A stretch of 54,370 nucleotides of DNA from an uncultured Lysobacterales bacterium (lineage in GTDB: Bacteria > Pseudomonadota > Gammaproteobacteria > Xanthomonadales > SZUA-36): assembly GCA_937924405.1 (NCBI GenBank), contig CALDVW010000040.1, forward strand, positions 1-54,370, in the 5' to 3' direction. Made by a program: the position numbers and the translations under genes. The number at the start of each line of letters is the position of its first letter. Position 1 is the stretch's first letter. Positions 7,970-17,286 of this stretch are shown piece by piece. Under the pieces are notes generated by a model. It was not told the origin of the DNA and did no database searches. It saw only the letters and a list, made by a program, of their open reading frames with translations.

Positions 7970-9022
7970 TCATGCATTAATCTGTTCCCGCCGGGCATTT
8001 TTCAAGGTATCGACGAGATACGGAAGAGAATAATCCAAGCGCCAGTCTATGGAAGAGTGAGTTCCTTCAAACTCTTCGTGTCGATGCGGCACATCATGCT
8101 CAGTCAAGCGATCAACCAGGCGCCTCGTTCCGTACTGAATATGGTATTGGTCATACATGCCCACATCGATATAAATCCCATACAGGGACTTCAGCGCTTC
8201 GGCGCGGGTATTCAGCATGTTCAGCGGATCACAGGCCAGCCAACGGCTCCATCGATCGGGGTCCAGTTCACAGGTTCGCAGATCGAACGGCAGGCGGATC
8301 CGGGATGGTTGCTCCACATCAGGATCATAACTGGCAGCCATGGCCAGAATCATCATGGCAGTGTAATCACGGCCGGACGGCCTGTTTTTTCGCCAGAACG
8401 CGCGGATGTACGTTTCAAAATTCTCTTCGAATGGTGACAGAAGTTCACATGCGACCGGAAAATCCTTGCGGTAAACCATATCGAAGCCCACATCGCCGGC
8501 ATGGCTTGCAAACGCCCCCCAGGTCTCGGGAAAATGCATGGCCAGGTACATCGCACCGTAACCACCTGAAGATTTGCCGAATAACGCGCGCCCGCTCCTG
8601 TGCTTGAACACGTTCAGATTCTCATCAACAAAGGGCAGCAGTTCCGCACAAAGGTAGTCAGCGTACCTCCCTACGGCCGGCGAATTAACGTATTGGTTTC
8701 CGCCCAGGGATGTGTAGCAATCGGGGATAACCACAACGACCGGATCCATCTTTCCCAGCCCGATCAGCCGGTCCAGGCGTTGCTTGAGGTTTTCTCCCTG
8801 GTTACGCCAATTGAGATGTGCCGGTCCTGAGCTGGTATAGGCGGCCAAATCCCAAAGCGCCGGGTATGGCGCAGCGGATTCCGAGTAACCATGAGGCAGG
8901 TAAACACTGACCGCACGATCGGCAGGGTCACCCCAGGGATTGTCCCGCAAAACCCCTGATTGGTGACGCAGGGTGTGAATTTTGCCCCTGGGCCACTCCG
9001 CTTTTGGTCGAAAATCCGGCAT
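7970..9022 (-). CDS. Esterase-D-like alpha/beta hydrolase
   Basis: A 350-residue cytoplasmic protein of the putative esterase family (esterase D / tributyrin esterase type). The nucleophile elbow is G149-K-S151-S-G153, and a C-terminal His lies in EGTHSSIDW (H322). D101 or a later Asp would complete a triad. No signal peptide is visible. It ends the galU-containing minus-strand group, its start lying 8 bp from the galU stop. The substrate is unknown; many relatives hydrolyse acyl or siderophore esters, and nothing here discriminates. Confidence 0.8.
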   Translation of the reverse strand: MPDFRPKAEWPRGKIHTLRHQSGVLRDNPWGDPADRAVSVYLPHGYSESAAPYPALWDLAAYTSSGPAHLNWRNQGENLKQRLDRLIGLGKMDPVVVVIPDCYTSLGGNQYVNSPAVGRYADYLCAELLPFVDENLNVFKHRSGRALFGKSSGGYGAMYLAMHFPETWGAFASHAGDVGFDMVYRKDFPVACELLSPFEENFETYIRAFWRKNRPSGRDYTAMMILAMAASYDPDVEQPSRIRLPFDLRTCELDPDRWSRWLACDPLNMLNTRAEALKSLYGIYIDVGMYDQYHIQYGTRRLVDRLTEHDVPHRHEEFEGTHSSIDWRLDYSLPYLVDTLKNARREQINA

Positions 9023-9030
9023 ACCCTGGC

Positions 9031-9927
9031 TCAGACTTTTCCGGATTTCCTGAGCAGAGTGTGCATATGATCGAGCATCTCTTCGCGTATTGCTTCATGC
9101 TCCAGTGCATAGTCGATTGTGGCCTTGATGAAGCCGTGGCGACTTCCGCAGTCATACCGCTCACCTTCAAATGGAAAGGCGAGAACAGAATGGCTTTGCA
9201 ACATCGCAGAGATACCATCGGTTAATTGAATTTCACCGCCCGCCCCGCGTGGAGTTTTGCGTAAATAGCTGAAAACTGCAGGGTCAAGTATGTAGCGCCC
9301 TACCACTCCGAGTCGTGACGGAGCGTCTTCAGGGGCTGGTTTTTCAACCATGGTATGAATGGCTTTGTGACCTTCTTCGTTCTCTTCGACTCCGACAATA
9401 CCGTAACTACTGGTCCATTCACGTGGAATTTGCTCAACCCCGATAATGCTGGCGCCGGTTTGACGATAGCTGTGCATCATCTGGCTCAGCGCCCCGGGAC
9501 CATCGTTTCTGACCATGTCATCTGCGAGAAGGATCGCAAACGGCTCGTCACCGACGGCCGATTCGGCACAGAGGATGGCATGTCCCAGGCCAAGGGCCTC
9601 CGTTTGGGTCACGTGGACCCGACTCACCTCGTCAGGCACAATTTCGGTGATCCGTTCCAGCAATTCAGTCTTGCCGGCTTCAGCCAGTTTCGTTTCCAAT
9701 TCGAAAGCAGAATCGAAATGATCTGAGATGGCGTGCTTTTTCCGGCTGGTAACGAATATCAGTGTATCGATACCCGCCTCCAGTGCCTCTTCGACGGCAT
9801 ATTGAATCAGGGGCTTGTCGACGATGGGCAACATTTCCTTGGGTATGGACTTGGTAGCTGGAAGAAAACGGGTGCCGAGACCGGCAACCGGAAACACGGC
9901 CTTCCTCACCGTCTTGTAATTCGTCAT
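9031..9927 (-). CDS. galU: UTP-glucose-1-phosphate uridylyltransferase GalU
   Basis: Makes UDP-glucose from UTP and glucose-1-phosphate for LPS core and exopolysaccharide. The 298-residue protein starts with the nucleotidyltransferase signature AVFPVAGLGTRFLPATKS and PKEMLPIVDKPLIQYAVEEA. Other GalU features include ILLADDMV and MVEKPAPEDAPS. It starts 9 bp after the stop of the WbpM/CapD-like gene, so it is probably cotranscribed with the polysaccharide genes. Confidence 0.95.
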   Translation of the reverse strand: MTNYKTVRKAVFPVAGLGTRFLPATKSIPKEMLPIVDKPLIQYAVEEALEAGIDTLIFVTSRKKHAISDHFDSAFELETKLAEAGKTELLERITEIVPDEVSRVHVTQTEALGLGHAILCAESAVGDEPFAILLADDMVRNDGPGALSQMMHSYRQTGASIIGVEQIPREWTSSYGIVGVEENEEGHKAIHTMVEKPAPEDAPSRLGVVGRYILDPAVFSYLRKTPRGAGGEIQLTDGISAMLQSHSVLAFPFEGERYDCGSRHGFIKATIDYALEHEAIREEMLDHMHTLLRKSGKV

Positions 9928-9936
9928 GGCAGCAAT

Positions 9937-11847
9937 CTATCTGGGGCGGTGGATGGGAACGACTTCGGCATCAGAATTGACGGCACCGGGCGAGGTGCTG
10001 ATTGACGTTTTGGCCAGTTCTGGCACCAGTTTGAGCAAAATATGTTTCAGCTTTCGAGTGTCATACCGCCTGACTGCGAGTTCAGCCTCGCGCAACCTGG
10101 CGCTCAGATCTGTCCAGTCTTCCTGCCGTGGATGCGCCAGGAAAATCTTTTCATGCTGGGTATGTTCGTAAGGTTCCATTTCGTGAAACAGCTGCTCAAA
10201 CAGTTTTTCTCCAGGTCTGAGACCTGTGTAAATGATCTGGATATCTTTACCCGGCTTCTTGCCTGAAAGCCTTATCAACTGCTCCGCCAGGTAGGTGATT
10301 TTCACGGGCTCACCCATGTCGAGAACATATATTTCCCCGCCCGAACCCTGCACCGCGGCCTGCATGATAAGTTGGCTGGCTTCCGGAATCGTCATGAAAT
10401 AACGGGAAATTTCCGGATGCGTTACCGTTACCGGCCCACCCCTGGCAATTTGTTTCTTGAACAGAGGCACTACGCTGCCATTCGAATTGAGCACATTGCC
10501 GAACCGCACGGTGATGTAACGGGTCATCGACCTGGTGTCCATGTCCTGGCAATAAATCTCCGCCACCCGCTTGGTGGCGCCCATGATGTTTGCAGGATTG
10601 ACCGCTTTGTCCGTGGAAATCAGCACGAACGTATCCACCTGGTGACGTTCCGCCGCTTCCGCCAGCCTCATGGTACCGAGCACGTTGTTTCTGAACGCCT
10701 CCCGAACCTGGGCCTGCAGGATTGGCAGGTGCTTATATGCCGCGGCGTGGAAAATCATATCGGGGTGGTGCTCGCCAACGACTTTCTCAACCGTTGCCGG
10801 GTCACAGATATCCCCCAACACGCTGCAAAAAACCAGGTCCTGGAATTCACTTCGGAGTTCCTGATCAATCCGGTACAGCGCAAATTCGCTGTTGTCCACC
10901 AGGACTAATTCAACCGGATTCAAGCGCGCAATCTGGCGGCATAATTCGGAACCAATAGAACCCCCGCCACCGGTGATCATTACCCGTTTTCCGGAAAGCC
11001 CCTCGCGAATCGAATCCCAGACCAGAGAAACCGGCTCCCGGCCCAGAAGATCATCAATCGCCACCCGCTTGAGATCGTCGATTCGTGTCGCTTTATTACC
11101 CAGGTCGTTCAGGGTTGGCAGGGTTCGGAATTCGATACCGCTTTGCTCACAGATTTCGACAATTTTGCGCATTTGCTGGTTGCTTGCCGAGGGTATCGCG
11201 ATGATTGCGATATCCGCCGCAACTTCGCGGCAGACCCGGGGTAACTGGTCAATGTTTCCGAGCACGGGTTTGCCATGAACCTGTGCACCCGCCAGGCGCT
11301 TGTTGTCGTCCAGGAAACCCACCACTTCAAAAGTCCCCCTGTGGCGCAACTCCCTTTCCAGAAGCGCTCCGGAACGGCCGGCCCCGAGCACAAGCGCCCG
11401 TTCCGCCCCCTGTCCGTGATCATTATCCGGTGCGCGGGAATCCTTCCAGAAGCGGTAACACATTCTGGGCAGACTCAGGCAAAGAAACAAAATAGCGGGA
11501 TAAACCAGTATGGGTCCCAACAGAACCCGCACATCTGCTCCGTACAACAGGGTCAGGGCTGCCAGGATCAGAAGGGTGCCGAATGACGCCGCACGGGCGA
11601 CATTCCATAAGTCAGGGAAACTCGCAAATCTCCACAAACCCTTGTAGAGACCGGTTGACCACAAGATCAGGCCCTGTGCGGCCAGGACCAGAAACAATTC
11701 TGCGAGCAGGGGTAATGACGGGATAAAACCGACAAACCCGCCCCGCCCGATAATCCAGCCCGCGGCCAGCCATGACAGGGCAACCATCGCGAGGTCGTGT
11801 GAAATAACGGCGGCGCGTGGGTGACGCAAAATGCGCATAAGGTTCAT
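9937..11847 (-). CDS. WbpM/FlaA1/CapD-like UDP-sugar 4,6-dehydratase, membrane-anchored
   Basis: A 636-residue protein with four or five N-terminal membrane helices, then two Rossmann modules: a cofactor-binding-like domain (VLGAGRSGALLERE) and the SDR catalytic domain (MITGGGGSIGSELCRQ). The active-site segment reads STDKAVNPANIMGATKR, with Met in place of the usual SDR Tyr, as in WbpM-type C6 dehydratases acting on UDP-GlcNAc. It initiates synthesis of QuiNAc/FucNAc-type sugars. I chose the ATG at 11847 because GGGGTAAG precedes it; an alternative at 11877 would overlap the preceding gene. It follows the WecA/WbpL-like gene in the gene order of the Pseudomonas wbpL-wbpM locus. Confidence 0.9.
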   Translation of the reverse strand: MNLMRILRHPRAAVISHDLAMVALSWLAAGWIIGRGGFVGFIPSLPLLAELFLVLAAQGLILWSTGLYKGLWRFASFPDLWNVARAASFGTLLILAALTLLYGADVRVLLGPILVYPAILFLCLSLPRMCYRFWKDSRAPDNDHGQGAERALVLGAGRSGALLERELRHRGTFEVVGFLDDNKRLAGAQVHGKPVLGNIDQLPRVCREVAADIAIIAIPSASNQQMRKIVEICEQSGIEFRTLPTLNDLGNKATRIDDLKRVAIDDLLGREPVSLVWDSIREGLSGKRVMITGGGGSIGSELCRQIARLNPVELVLVDNSEFALYRIDQELRSEFQDLVFCSVLGDICDPATVEKVVGEHHPDMIFHAAAYKHLPILQAQVREAFRNNVLGTMRLAEAAERHQVDTFVLISTDKAVNPANIMGATKRVAEIYCQDMDTRSMTRYITVRFGNVLNSNGSVVPLFKKQIARGGPVTVTHPEISRYFMTIPEASQLIMQAAVQGSGGEIYVLDMGEPVKITYLAEQLIRLSGKKPGKDIQIIYTGLRPGEKLFEQLFHEMEPYEHTQHEKIFLAHPRQEDWTDLSARLREAELAVRRYDTRKLKHILLKLVPELAKTSISTSPGAVNSDAEVVPIHRPR

Positions 11848-11851
11848 ATTC

Positions 11852-12868
11852 TTACCCCGCTCTAGCAAGCACTCCAAGTTTATTAGTTATTAAGCACCAT
11901 CCCAGGATCAAAACGAAAACCAGGAAAAGGGTAACTGGCCAGGCCAGAGTCGGAAAATTAACCGCAACCACGATTCCCGGAAATACCAAGGTCAGGTTTA
12001 TCGCCTGGTAGATCAGTGCAACCTGGCCATGCGTCCATCCTGACGCTATCAGCCGCTGGTACAGGTGTTGCCGGTGCGCATTATACCATTGCTCACCTCT
12101 CATTACTCTGCGCAGGAGAGTCAACGTGCTGTCGGCCACAAAAACCAGCATCAGCATCAGCACAACCGGCAACCCAAATGCGCCCGTTCCCGCACCGTAT
12201 AAAAGCAGTGCGGCAAAAATAAAACCCAGCGCCAGACTACCCACGTCCCCCATGAATACACGCGCCCGGCCCAGGTTCCAGGGCAGAAAACCAGCGCAGC
12301 AGGCCGCCAGTAAAATCGATATCGTTGAAAATGTTTCATCCCCTGCGATATGGAATAGCCAGGCGAGCACGCAAGCCGCAAATACACCCTGAAGTCCTGC
12401 CATACCATTGCTGCCGTCCATGAAGTTGTACAGGTTGGTCATCCACACAACCAGCAAGAGTGAAATTGACATGGCCAAGGCTCCCTGTAACCAACCGCAA
12501 TCTGCGGTAAACCATACCAGGTAAGAACTGACAACAAGCTGAATGGCAAAACGGAAGCGGGCGCTTAGAGATTTGTGATCGTCCCACCAGCCCGTAGCAG
12601 CCATCACAAAAGCACCAGGCGCGATACAGAACGCCCAGATATTGGGTGGTGAGTCAACAGTGGCGGGCAATGTAACTATAAGCAGGGCAGTCACCAGGCC
12701 GGCGCCACCACCACGAGGCGTGGCCATCTTGTGGCTGTGACGCTCCCCTGGATGGTCAATTAGCCCCCTTCGGCGCGCGTACCAGGTTGCTGCCCCGGTC
12801 AACAGGAAAGAAAAAATGGAAGCGGAAATGACCGCCGCAAAGGTACTCAATTCTGCCTCCGTGGCCAT
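11852..12868 (-). CDS. WecA/WbpL-like undecaprenyl-phosphate sugar-1-phosphate transferase
   Basis: A 338-residue polytopic membrane protein (about 10-11 helices) of the MraY/WecA/WbpL family. It links a sugar-1-phosphate to undecaprenyl phosphate to start O-antigen or related glycan synthesis. Diagnostic cytoplasmic motifs are HKMATPRGGG near residue 46, GWWDDH, MTNLYNFMDGSNGMAG with Mg-binding Asp, and VFMGDVGS. The late His-rich loop NAHRQHLYQRL is typical of the family. The adjacent dehydratase suggests a FucNAc- or QuiNAc-type substrate, as for WbpL (inference). Confidence 0.9.
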   Translation of the reverse strand: MATEAELSTFAAVISASIFSFLLTGAATWYARRRGLIDHPGERHSHKMATPRGGGAGLVTALLIVTLPATVDSPPNIWAFCIAPGAFVMAATGWWDDHKSLSARFRFAIQLVVSSYLVWFTADCGWLQGALAMSISLLLVVWMTNLYNFMDGSNGMAGLQGVFAACVLAWLFHIAGDETFSTISILLAACCAGFLPWNLGRARVFMGDVGSLALGFIFAALLLYGAGTGAFGLPVVLMLMLVFVADSTLTLLRRVMRGEQWYNAHRQHLYQRLIASGWTHGQVALIYQAINLTLVFPGIVVAVNFPTLAWPVTLFLVFVLILGWCLITNKLGVLARAG

Positions 12869-12881
12869 CCCGGCTCAGGGA

Positions 12882-14048
12882 CTACTCGCCCAGTACTCCG
12901 TGGATTTTCTTGGTCGTACTCCAGTTCTTGCAACTGGGGCACTGCCAATGATGTGTATGCCCGCTAAACCCGCAATGATTGCAGCGGTAATCCGGCTGCC
13001 TGGCCATCAACCGCGCCGTGACAGCCTTGAGAATATCATCACTGGACTCTGCATCCAGATGACCCGCTGCCTTCAGTTCGATCAGGCGATCCAGCCCGCG
13101 AACCGAGGGTTTGGAGGTCAGGGTTTCCACCAGGTATTGACCGGCCGCATCACCGCCTTTTTCATCCGAGAGGAATTCGGTCAGTTTCAAGATGAGGGTG
13201 ATGCCCTTGTAGTTTTCAGCCCACTGATTGAATTTGTCCCTACCCCGTTGCCCGGCCCCTGCGGATTCAGCCGCCTGCAGATAAGGCTCCAGGATTTCGG
13301 GTATATAGTCTGCGTCAAGCTCGGCGATTTCCTCGTAAAGGCCCAGGGCGCCTTCGTAGTCCCCTTCCTGCACGGAGACCTGGGCCAGAATAAATCTCGC
13401 CCGGATACAGCGTGGATCGTGTCGCCGTGCCTGCCTTAATTGACGACGCGCCATTTCCCTGTCATTTCCAGCCAGCGCGGTTTCGGCCATTTCGCAGCAA
13501 AACTGGGCCATGACATCACCCATGTGTTCACCGCTTACCTGCTCCAGTCGTTGCGCCTGCTCCAGGGCCTTACCCCAGTCTTTTTCCTGCTGATAGATTT
13601 CCAGCAGGCTACGCAGTGCAGCTGGGGTGTGCGCATCCGTCTCGATCAACTCGGCAAAAAGACGCTCCGCGCGGTCCAGCAGGCCCGCCCGCATGTAGTC
13701 TTCTCCAAGCTCGAGCAGCGCCTGGGTTCTCTGCTCTGGCTCCAACCCGGGTTTGGCGATGATATTCTGGTGAAAACGAATGGCACGGTCCACTTCCCCG
13801 CGACGCCTGAAAAGGCTGCCCAGCGCCATATGTGTTTCTACGGTGTCCTTATTGACTTCGGCCAGTTCCAGGAAAACCTGGATGGCTTTGTCAGGTTGCT
13901 CATTGAGCAGGTAATTGAGGCCCTGAAAATACTGGTTACTGAATAACTGGGTCTTTTTGCTGGAGGAGCGCTTCTCAAGTGCCCTGGCAAGCCACCATCC
14001 AAAGTAGATTGCAACCGGCAGGAGCAAGAGGAGAAAGTATTCAATCAC
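12882..14048 (-). CDS. lapB: LPS assembly regulator LapB (YciM)
   Basis: A 388-residue protein anchored by one N-terminal helix (MIEYFLLLLLPVAIYFGWWL), followed by about nine TPR-like repeats (for example NKDTVETHMALGSLFRRRGE) and a C-terminal rubredoxin-like metal site with C356, C359, C370 and C373. LapB couples LPS synthesis to FtsH-mediated LpxC degradation in Gammaproteobacteria. Its start overlaps the lapA end by 8 bp, the conserved lapAB arrangement, and it precedes the glycan genes. Confidence 0.95.
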   Translation of the reverse strand: MIEYFLLLLLPVAIYFGWWLARALEKRSSSKKTQLFSNQYFQGLNYLLNEQPDKAIQVFLELAEVNKDTVETHMALGSLFRRRGEVDRAIRFHQNIIAKPGLEPEQRTQALLELGEDYMRAGLLDRAERLFAELIETDAHTPAALRSLLEIYQQEKDWGKALEQAQRLEQVSGEHMGDVMAQFCCEMAETALAGNDREMARRQLRQARRHDPRCIRARFILAQVSVQEGDYEGALGLYEEIAELDADYIPEILEPYLQAAESAGAGQRGRDKFNQWAENYKGITLILKLTEFLSDEKGGDAAGQYLVETLTSKPSVRGLDRLIELKAAGHLDAESSDDILKAVTARLMARQPDYRCNHCGFSGHTHHWQCPSCKNWSTTKKIHGVLGE

Positions 14049-14319
14049 GAGGGTCCTTCAAGGCACCTGATGAACTCAGTGTCTCTCCCTGTCGCGCTTT
14101 TCGCAGTCTCGCACGTAGCGGCAATATGCTGAACACCCAGGCCAGTAACAGCCCGAGCAGCAATCCCGCCGCAAAAACACTGAGAATGAGCAAGCCCAAA
14201 GGCCACTGCAGTTGGATCCAGAGCAGATCCACGCTCACCGGATCGGAATTGAGCGTACCCGTCAGCAGCCCCAGCGCAATCGCCAGCACCGTGATGATGA
14301 TGAATCCGATTCTGTACAA
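14041..14319 (-). CDS. lapA: LapA-like inner-membrane protein (DUF1049)
   Basis: A 92-residue protein with two transmembrane helices (about 4-22 and 42-66) separated by a short loop (LNSDPVSVDLLWIQLQWPLG) typical of the LapA/DUF1049 family, then a basic cytoplasmic tail. It is translationally coupled to lapB by an 8-bp overlap and lies 30 bp after ihfB, the usual order in Gammaproteobacteria. Confidence 0.9.
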   Translation of the reverse strand: MYRIGFIIITVLAIALGLLTGTLNSDPVSVDLLWIQLQWPLGLLILSVFAAGLLLGLLLAWVFSILPLRARLRKARQGETLSSSGALKDPRD

Positions 14320-14349
14320 GTCACCGGAGCCTTTTAGCAGCTGCCCTCA

Positions 14350-14637
14350 TTAACTCTTCGGGTAATCGACGCGCTCGCGTAGTGCTTTACCCGGTTTGAA
14401 ATGAGGAACGTGCTTTCCGGGCAATGCGACTGCCTCGCCCGTTTTAGGGTTTCTTCCCATTCGCGGAGCGCGAAAGTGCAGGGAGAAACTGCCAAAACCG
14501 CGAATCTCGATGCGGTCACCGCTAGCCAGCGCCGCACTCATCTGCTCGAGTATGGATTTGACGCCAAGCTCCACATCCAGATGAGCGAGGTGCCTTTGTA
14601 TTTCAGCCAGCTGATCGATCAATTCAGATTTAGTCAT
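14350..14637 (-). CDS. ihfB: Integration host factor subunit beta
   Basis: A 95-residue DNA-bending protein of the HU/IHF family. The core signature [21 protein letters not shown] covers the DNA-intercalating arm, followed by the beta-subunit style end [15 protein letters not shown]. It pairs with IhfA (not in the window). It lies downstream of rpsA, as in most Gammaproteobacteria. Confidence 0.97.
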   Translation of the reverse strand: MTKSELIDQLAEIQRHLAHLDVELGVKSILEQMSAALASGDRIEIRGFGSFSLHFRAPRMGRNPKTGEAVALPGKHVPHFKPGKALRERVDYPKS

Positions 14638-14689
14638 AGGAAACTCACTATATCCCTAATTTTTATTGTAATACTTATTTCAGGCTTCA

Positions 14690-14707
14690 GGGGCTGCAAG
14701 CAGCCCC
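14690..14707. other. GC-rich stem-loop between rpsA and ihfB
   Basis: GGGGCTG and CAGCCCC form a perfect 7-bp stem around a CAAG loop in the 105-bp spacer. There is no U-run on the minus strand, so it may be an attenuator or RNA-processing hairpin rather than a simple terminator. Confidence 0.45.
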
Positions 14708-14742
14708 ATCCGCTGATTTATTTCTGTGGCGACCCGGAACGA

Positions 14743-16419
14743 TCAGGACTCCTGTTCCAATTGCTCCTTGAGAAGGTCTCCCAGAGAGGTCGTTCCGCCG
14801 GAGGCGCTGCCCTGCTTGTACTCCCTCAGGGCATCTGCCAATTCCGCATCGTCCTTGGCCCGCACGGAAAGACTGAGCGTGCGATTCTTGCGGTCAAGAC
14901 TCACGAACTTGGCCTCTATTTCATCGCCCACTGACAATTCGCGAGTGGCGTCTTCAACCCGCTCTTCCTTGATGTCGGAAGCGCGAAGGTAACCTTCGAC
15001 ACCTTCCACCAGCTCGATCACGGCACCACGGGCGTCCACTTCCTTGACCACACCCTTGACCAGGGAGCCGCGCGGATGCTCCGCCATATAGGTTGCAAAA
15101 GGATCCTGGTCCATCTGCTTGATACCAAGCGATATACGCTCACGCTCAGGATCGACCGCCAGAACAACAGCCTCCACATCTTCGCCCTTGCGGAAGTTGC
15201 GAACAGCGTCTTCACCGGTATCCTGCCAGGAAATATCAGACAGGTGCACCAGGCCGTCTATACCACCATCCAGGCCAATGAAAATTCCAAAGTCGGTGAT
15301 CGACTTGATACCGCCAGTGACCTTGTCGCCCTTGTTATGCGTTGCGGCAAAAGACTCCCACGGGTTGGTCTTGCATTGCTTCATGCCCAGTGAGATCCTG
15401 CGGCGCTCTTCGTCAATGTCGAGCACCATGACTTCGACCTCATCACCGGTGTGAACCACTTTGGCCGGATTGACGTTCTTGTTGGTCCAGTCCATTTCGG
15501 AAACGTGAACCAGTCCTTCAACGCCATCTTCGATTTCCACGAAGCAGCCGTAATCGGTGATGTTTGAGACAGCGCCGAACAGGCGCGTGCCAACCGGGTA
15601 ACGGCGGGCCAGATCATTCCAGGGATCATCGCCAAGCTGTTTCAAGCCGAGTGAAACGCGATTGCGCTCGCGATCGAATCGCAGCACCCGGACTTCCAGC
15701 TCGGCACCGACTTCGACAACCTCACCCGGGTGGTTAACCCGCTTCCAGGCCATATCGGTGATATGCAACAGGCCGTCGATACCACCCAAATCCAGAAAAG
15801 CGCCGTAATCGGTCAGGTTCTTGACCACGCCCTTCACAATTGCGCCTTCTTCCAGGCGTTCCAGAAGTGCTTCGCGCTCGGCGCTGAACTCGGACTCTAC
15901 GACCGCCCGGCGGGAAACAACAATGTTGTTGCGCCTGCGGTCGAGCTTGATGATTTTGAATTCCAGGTCCTTGCCTTCCAGGTAGGCCGGATCACGTACA
16001 GGACGCACATCCACCAGCGAACCGGGCAAAAAGGCCCTGATGTCTTCGATATCAACTGTGAAGCCACCTTTGACTTTACCGCTGATTTTGCCCTCGATGG
16101 TTTCATCGCCATCAAAAGCACCTTCCAGTTTGTCCCAGACCAGGGCGCGCTTGGCCTTGTCTCGAGACAAGCGGGTTTCGCCGAAACCGTCTTCAACGGT
16201 ATCCAGTGCCACCTGGACCGCATCACCCACTTCAACCTCCAGGTCACCCTGAAGATTCTTGAATTGGCTGATGGGAACAATTCCTTCGGATTTCAGACCG
16301 GCATTCACGACAACGGCGTCGTCGCGTATTTCCATGATGGTGCCGGTTACAATGGATCCCGGCTTCAGATCTTGTGCTGCCAGGCTCTCTTCAAATAATT
16401 CTGCAAAACTTTCAGTCAT
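14743..16419 (-). CDS. rpsA: 30S ribosomal protein S1
   Basis: A 558-residue protein with six S1 RNA-binding repeats. Typical repeat ends are [36 protein letters not shown] and [16 protein letters not shown]. The length matches Escherichia coli S1 closely. It binds mRNA leaders and recruits them to the 30S subunit. The start ATG at 16419 has no strong Shine-Dalgarno within 12 bases, like the rpsA leaders known for S1 autoregulation. The upstream neighbour is cmk and the downstream neighbour ihfB, a conserved order. Confidence 0.97.
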   Translation of the reverse strand: MTESFAELFEESLAAQDLKPGSIVTGTIMEIRDDAVVVNAGLKSEGIVPISQFKNLQGDLEVEVGDAVQVALDTVEDGFGETRLSRDKAKRALVWDKLEGAFDGDETIEGKISGKVKGGFTVDIEDIRAFLPGSLVDVRPVRDPAYLEGKDLEFKIIKLDRRRNNIVVSRRAVVESEFSAEREALLERLEEGAIVKGVVKNLTDYGAFLDLGGIDGLLHITDMAWKRVNHPGEVVEVGAELEVRVLRFDRERNRVSLGLKQLGDDPWNDLARRYPVGTRLFGAVSNITDYGCFVEIEDGVEGLVHVSEMDWTNKNVNPAKVVHTGDEVEVMVLDIDEERRRISLGMKQCKTNPWESFAATHNKGDKVTGGIKSITDFGIFIGLDGGIDGLVHLSDISWQDTGEDAVRNFRKGEDVEAVVLAVDPERERISLGIKQMDQDPFATYMAEHPRGSLVKGVVKEVDARGAVIELVEGVEGYLRASDIKEERVEDATRELSVGDEIEAKFVSLDRKNRTLSLSVRAKDDAELADALREYKQGSASGGTTSLGDLLKEQLEQES

Positions 16420-16593
16420 GTTAATGTTTACTCAAAGGTGGAACGCCATATTGAGGCCACCACCCACCCAGGGTTGAGGGATACCAAATGTATCCGGTTA
16501 AAGTTCACTATTCCCATGTAGAAGCTTGCCATGCCCGCGAATTAAACCGGCGGCGTAAAAGCCATCAACTACACAAAAATAATCCATTAATAA
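16420..16593 (-). promoter_or_regulatory. rpsA leader with probable promoter and hairpin
   Basis: This 174-bp spacer separates cmk from rpsA. On the minus strand, TTGATG and TTAATT are 17 bp apart and could be a promoter. A stem GGATAC/GTATCC (16479-16495) lies in the leader. The start region lacks a clear Shine-Dalgarno. S1 autoregulation through its leader is established in enterobacteria; applying it here is inference. Confidence 0.4.
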
Positions 16594-17286
16594 TCAATTA
16601 GATGTATCAGATTTATCATGTAAATTATGAATTTTCTGCACTACATCGTTAATGCTCATTTCCGTCGAATCAATCACGTGAGCGTCAGCTGCAGGTACCA
16701 GCGGCGCAATCGCCCTTGAGCTATCCCGCTCGTCACGCTTTTTGATCTCCCGGAAAAGGCGCGAGAGGTTAACACTTTCTCCTTTGTCTTTCAACTGCTT
16801 ATAGCGTCTTTGCGCACGCGCCTCAGCACTTGCTGTCAAAAATATTTTCAACATGGCGTCGGGAAAGATCACCGTTCCCATGTCCCGGCCGTCGGCGACC
16901 AGCCCGGGAGGCTTGCGAAACGCCCGTTGACGCTGAACCAGAGCAGCCCGGACCAGGGGAAAAGCGGCAATTTCTGAAGAAAAAGCGCTGACCTCTTCGG
17001 AGCGCAGATGGCCGGTAATATAATTACCGTCGAGCAAAATAACCATCCCGTCTCCGGAAACTCCAAAATTTACGTCGAGGCTCTCCGCCAGGGAGCCCAG
17101 CGCCTGCTCGTCTTCCACCGCAATTTCGCGGCTCATCGCAGCGACGGCGACCAGCCGGTAGAGCGCCCCGCTATCGAGAAAATGCCACCCCAAATGCTCT
17201 GCCAAGCGCATTGCAATGGTGCCTTTTCCCGAACCGCCCGGCCCGTCTATCGTGATGACAGGAACCCCCATTTCATGATCAGCCAT
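16594..17286 (-). CDS. cmk: Cytidylate kinase
   Basis: A 230-residue P-loop kinase converting (d)CMP to (d)CDP. The Walker A segment is [20 protein letters not shown] near the N-terminus, then FLDSGALYR, and [20 protein letters not shown] in the CMP-binding/lid region. The start overlaps the aroA stop by 8 bp, suggesting coupling in a pheA-aroA-cmk unit. A slightly later Met (M6, giving GVPVITIDG) is possible. Confidence 0.96.
   Translation of the reverse strand: MADHEMGVPVITIDGPGGSGKGTIAMRLAEHLGWHFLDSGALYRLVAVAAMSREIAVEDEQALGSLAESLDVNFGVSGDGMVILLDGNYITGHLRSEEVSAFSSEIAAFPLVRAALVQRQRAFRKPPGLVADGRDMGTVIFPDAMLKIFLTASAEARAQRRYKQLKDKGESVNLSRLFREIKKRDERDSSRAIAPLVPAADAHVIDSTEMSINDVVQKIHNLHDKSDTSN

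Noticed and set aside
10372-10908. 178-codon frame antisense to the WbpM-like dehydratase
   Set aside because: It shadows conserved catalytic-domain coding sequence and has no ribosome-binding site or recognisable domain.
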